A DNA stretch of 64,000 nt from Ralstonia sp. NFACC01 (lineage in GTDB: Bacteria > Pseudomonadota > Gammaproteobacteria > Burkholderiales > Burkholderiaceae): assembly GCF_900115545.1 (NCBI RefSeq), contig NZ_FOWV01000002.1, positions 186,001-250,000 on the forward strand, in the 5' to 3' direction. Made by a program: the position numbers and the translations under genes. Below are positions 61,561 to 64,000 of the stretch, in pieces (the first letter of the stretch is position 1; each line of letters opens with the position of its first letter). The notes beneath the pieces were generated by a model. The model saw nothing but the letters and a program-made list of their open reading frames with translations, did no database searches and was not told the origin of the DNA.

Positions 61561-62250
61561 TCAAACCGAGAGGTATCGGCTGATGGTGGCGGCATCGACC
61601 TTGTCGCGCGTTTCTTCGTAGACGAAGCGCCCTTTGTCGATGACGAGAAAGCGGTCGGCAATATCAAGGGTGAAGCTGAGCACCTGTTCCGACACGACGA
61701 TGGTGAGCTGGCGCAGCTTGCGGATCTCCTTCAGCGCCCGTGCGATGTCCTTGATGATCGACGGCTGGATGCCCTCGGTCGGCTCGTCCAGCAGCAGGAC
61801 CTTCGGGTTGGTGGCCAATGCACGCGCAATGGCGAGCTGCTGTTGCTGGCCGCCCGACAGGTTCCCGCTCTTGCGCCCGCGCATGTCGTACAGAACGGGA
61901 AACAGCGCATACAGTTCGTCCGGGACGCGCCCGCCGGCAGACGCCGGCAGACCGGTCTGGATGTTCTCCAGCACCGTCATGCTCGAGAACATCATGCGGC
62001 CCTGCGGCACGTAGGCGATGCCGCGCGCCACGCGCTGGAACGAGGGCAGGGCCGTCAGTTCCTGGCCGTCGATCGACACGCTGCCCGAGCGCGTCGGAAG
62101 AATGCCCATCAGGGTTTTGAACAGCGTGGTCTTGCCCATGCCGTTGCGGCCCATCACGGCCACGATCTCCTGCGGTGCCACCTGCAGGTTGAGGGCATGG
62201 AGCACCTGGCTCTGGCCGTATCCGGAAACGAGGTCGGTCACGTTGAACAT
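61561..62250 (-). CDS. urtE: Urea/short-chain amide ABC transporter ATP-binding subunit
   Basis: 229 residues. Walker A is [19 protein letters not shown]-loop [18 protein letters not shown], signature [17 protein letters not shown], Walker [17 protein letters not shown] and His switch [10 protein letters not shown] (here Glu-rich, as in branched-chain-type LivF proteins). The [20 protein letters not shown] region fits UrtE. It works with UrtD as the heterodimeric motor. Urea or amides, not branched-chain amino acids, are inferred from the adjacent amidase and formamidase. Confidence 0.9.
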   Translation of the reverse strand: MFNVTDLVSGYGQSQVLHALNLQVAPQEIVAVMGRNGMGKTTLFKTLMGILPTRSGSVSIDGQELTALPSFQRVARGIAYVPQGRMMFSSMTVLENIQTGLPASAGGRVPDELYALFPVLYDMRGRKSGNLSGGQQQQLAIARALATNPKVLLLDEPTEGIQPSIIKDIARALKEIRKLRQLTIVVSEQVLSFTLDIADRFLVIDKGRFVYEETRDKVDAATISRYLSV

Positions 62251-62265
62251 GTGCGGCTCCGGGGC

Positions 62266-63027
62266 TCAATGGCCCAGATAGACTTCAATGACTTTCGGGT
62301 CGGCCTGCACCGCATCCATGCTGCCTTCGGCCAGCACCTTGCCCTGGTGCAGCACGGTCACGCGGTGGGCGATGCTCTTGACGAACTCCATGTCGTGCTC
62401 GATGACGAGCACCGACCGCCCCTGGCTGATGCGGCCGAGCAGTTCGGCTGTCTTCTCGCGTTCCGACACGCTCATGCCGGCCACGGGTTCATCGAGCATC
62501 ACGAGTTCCGGCTCCTGCATGAGCAGCATGCCGATCTCAAGCCATTGCTTTTGCCCGTGCGAGAGCAGGTCCGCCTGCTGGTGCAGCAGCTCGTTCAGGA
62601 AGATGTCGCGGGCCACCGCTTCTACGCGTTCCACCACGTCGGGCGTGCGGCGGAAGGCGAGTGCGCCGAGCACCTTGCGCCCGCGCGGGAACGACATCTC
62701 CAGGTTCTCGAACACCGTCAGGTTTTCGTAGATGGAGGGGGTCTGGAACTTGCGGCCGACGCCCGAGCGCACGATGTCGTGCTCGCGCATTTTCGTCAGC
62801 TCCAGGTTGTTGAAGCGGATGCTGCCGGAGGTGGCGCGCGTCTTTCCGCAGATCAGGTCCAGCACCGTGGTCTTGCCCGCGCCGTTGGGGCCGATCACCA
62901 CGCGCACTTCGTTGCGGTCGACATACAGGTTCAGGCTGTCCACCGCCTTGAAGCCATCGAACGACACCGTCAGGTCTTCGATCGCCAGCACGGGCTTGGG
63001 CATTTCCACGCCGATCGGTTGGGTCAT
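62266..63027 (-). CDS. urtD: Urea/short-chain amide ABC transporter ATP-binding subunit
   Basis: 253 residues with GAGGAGC ahead of its ATG. Walker A is VIGPNGAGKTTVLDLICG, with FQTPSIYENLTVFENLEMSF (UrtD/LivG-type Q-loop neighbourhood), signature LLSHGQKQWLEIGMLLMQ (the SGGQ replaced by SHGQ, common in UrtD), Walker B LVMLDEPVAGMSVSEREKT and His switch VLVIEHDMEFV. It pairs with UrtE, 15 bp downstream. Confidence 0.92.
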   Translation of the reverse strand: MTQPIGVEMPKPVLAIEDLTVSFDGFKAVDSLNLYVDRNEVRVVIGPNGAGKTTVLDLICGKTRATSGSIRFNNLELTKMREHDIVRSGVGRKFQTPSIYENLTVFENLEMSFPRGRKVLGALAFRRTPDVVERVEAVARDIFLNELLHQQADLLSHGQKQWLEIGMLLMQEPELVMLDEPVAGMSVSEREKTAELLGRISQGRSVLVIEHDMEFVKSIAHRVTVLHQGKVLAEGSMDAVQADPKVIEVYLGH

Positions 63028-63041
63028 GGTGGGCTCCTCGT

Positions 63042-64000
63042 TTAGCCTTGCGCGGTGGCGCTGGGCGCCGGTTTTGCCGCCGTGCGGCGGCCTTGCAGCA
63101 GCCGTGCGATCCATTTGCGGCCGTGGCTGTCGTACAGGCCGGCCAGGCCGTTGGGGAAGTACATGACCACTGCAATGAACAGGCCGCCCATCAGGAACAG
63201 CCACAGCTGCGGGAAGGACTCAGAGAAATACGTCTTGCCGAAATTGACGAGCAGCGTGCCGTACACCGCGCCCAGCAGCGAGAGGCGACCGCCCACCGCG
63301 GCATAGATGACCATCTCGATCGACGGCACGATGCCGACGAACGACGGCGACATGAAGCCCACCTGCAGCGTGAACATCGCCCCGCCGATGGCCGACATGG
63401 CCGCCGCCACGCAGAACACGAACACCTTGAAGCTGGCGACGTCGTAACCGGAAAAGCGCACGCGCTCTTCCTTGTCGCGCATCGCCATCAGCAGGCGGCC
63501 GAGTTTGGAACGCAGGATGAAGCGGCCGAGCACGATGCAGCCCACCAGCAGGCCGGCGGTGACGAAGTACAGGATCAGCTTGGCGGAGTCGGTGCGGATG
63601 TCCCAGCCGAGCAGCGTCTTCAGGTCGGTGATGCCGTTGACGCCGCCCGTCCAGCCCTGCTGCCCGATGATGAGGATCGACAGGATCGCCGCGATGGCCT
63701 GCGTGACGATGGAGAAATACACGTCGCCCACGCGGCGCTTGAACATGGCGATGCCGATCAGCAGTGCAAGCAGCGTGGGCACCAACACCACCGCGACCAC
63801 CGCGAAGCCGAAGTGGCGGAACGGCTCCCAGAACAACGGCAGGGCGGTCAGCTGGTTCCAGTCCATGAAGTCGGGAATGCCGGGCGTGGACTGGATCTTG
63901 GTGCTGACGGGGTCGGATGCTTCGAGCTTGAGGAACATCGCCATGCAATAGCCGCCGAGCCCGAAGAACACGCCCTGGCCCAGGCTCAGGATGCCGCCGT
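63042..64000 (-). CDS. urtC: Urea/short-chain amide ABC transporter permease (5' end beyond window)
   Basis: At least 319 residues; the frame is still open at base 64000, so the N-terminus is missing. The visible part has eight or so membrane helices, including LSLGQGVFFGLGGYCMAMFL and VVAVVLVPTLLALLIGIAMF. The LivM/UrtC loop GRLLMAMRDKEERVRFSGYD is the EAA-like contact with the ATPases. It ends 15 bp before urtD. The remaining transporter genes (urtA/urtB) are expected to the right of the window. Confidence 0.9.
   Translation of the reverse strand, partial: GGILSLGQGVFFGLGGYCMAMFLKLEASDPVSTKIQSTPGIPDFMDWNQLTALPLFWEPFRHFGFAVVAVVLVPTLLALLIGIAMFKRRVGDVYFSIVTQAIAAILSILIIGQQGWTGGVNGITDLKTLLGWDIRTDSAKLILYFVTAGLLVGCIVLGRFILRSKLGRLLMAMRDKEERVRFSGYDVASFKVFVFCVAAAMSAIGGAMFTLQVGFMSPSFVGIVPSIEMVIYAAVGGRLSLLGAVYGTLLVNFGKTYFSESFPQLWLFLMGGLFIAVVMYFPNGLAGLYDSHGRKWIARLLQGRRTAAKPAPSATAQG

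Overview
The window is about 65% GC and densely coded, with long antisense shadow frames typical of such DNA. Its gene content points to a beta-proteobacterium of the Burkholderiaceae, most likely Ralstonia or a close relative such as Cupriavidus. The main clues are a Burkholderia/Ralstonia-type trimeric porin, a complete upper Entner-Doudoroff block (edd / zwf-pgl-glk / hexR), a SolR-like LuxR regulator, a caa3-type cytochrome oxidase operon and a urea/short-chain-amide operon. This assignment comes from reading the proteins, not from a search. I see no rRNA, tRNA, CRISPR array, phage or intact insertion sequence.

Layout. 1-4.9 kb: the end of an MFS transporter, an outer-membrane porin, and stress/envelope genes (SDR, YetF-like DUF421, a small hydrophilic protein, an Nramp-like transporter with altered metal-site motifs), then the remains of a zinc alcohol dehydrogenase. 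4.9-16.6 kb: an 11-gene glycan pathway. Two genes are on the + strand (PIG-L deacetylase, GT2). Nine are on the - strand (GT4, SDR, GmhB-like phosphatase, GT9, NodU-type carbamoyltransferase, GT2, GT9, GT4, UDP-xylose synthase), many joined by 4-base ATGA overlaps. 17-20.5 kb: a possible GlcG/HbpS-like protein beside a very large ABC exporter that carries a degenerate kinase-ATPase region and a response-regulator receiver domain. 20.6-22.4 kb: a Cys/Met-metabolism PLP enzyme followed by a non-genic array of about 18 degenerate 21-bp repeats. 22.4-27 kb: the caa3 oxidase operon. 27.2-29.7 kb: small membrane, DUF3293, UspA and DUF480 genes.

29.7-36 kb is the glucose-catabolism block. edd diverges from zwf-pgl-glk, and the shared 320-bp gap holds two HexR-like palindromes; the HexR/RpiR-type repressor lies just beyond glk. 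36.2-37.9 kb: a secreted S53 (sedolisin) protease gene broken by a 4-bp TATC duplication. 38-41.7 kb: an OmpR-type response regulator, its histidine kinase and a DegQ-like periplasmic protease preceded by a PmrA/QseB-type direct repeat, which together look like an envelope-stress module. 41.8-52.5 kb: a mixed block with a secreted chorismate mutase, a diguanylate cyclase, an HD phosphohydrolase, periplasmic trehalase, a Crp/Fnr regulator, a ketopantoate-reductase-like enzyme and Tat-exported PhoD.

52.6-58.8 kb: a secreted beta-propeller/discoidin protein, a 0.9-kb AT-rich non-coding stretch, a LuxR regulator with no luxI in view, an EAL-CBS-GGDEF protein and a MerR/TipA-type regulator with a textbook 19-bp-spacer promoter. 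58.9-64 kb: an amide/urea operon (urtC-urtD-urtE, aliphatic amidase, formamidase, FmdB zinc ribbon) that runs off the right edge.

The best candidates for something undescribed are the 21-bp repeat array, the ABC-exporter/receiver fusion, and the carbamoylated, possibly xylose-containing glycan cluster, which has no visible polymerase or flippase.
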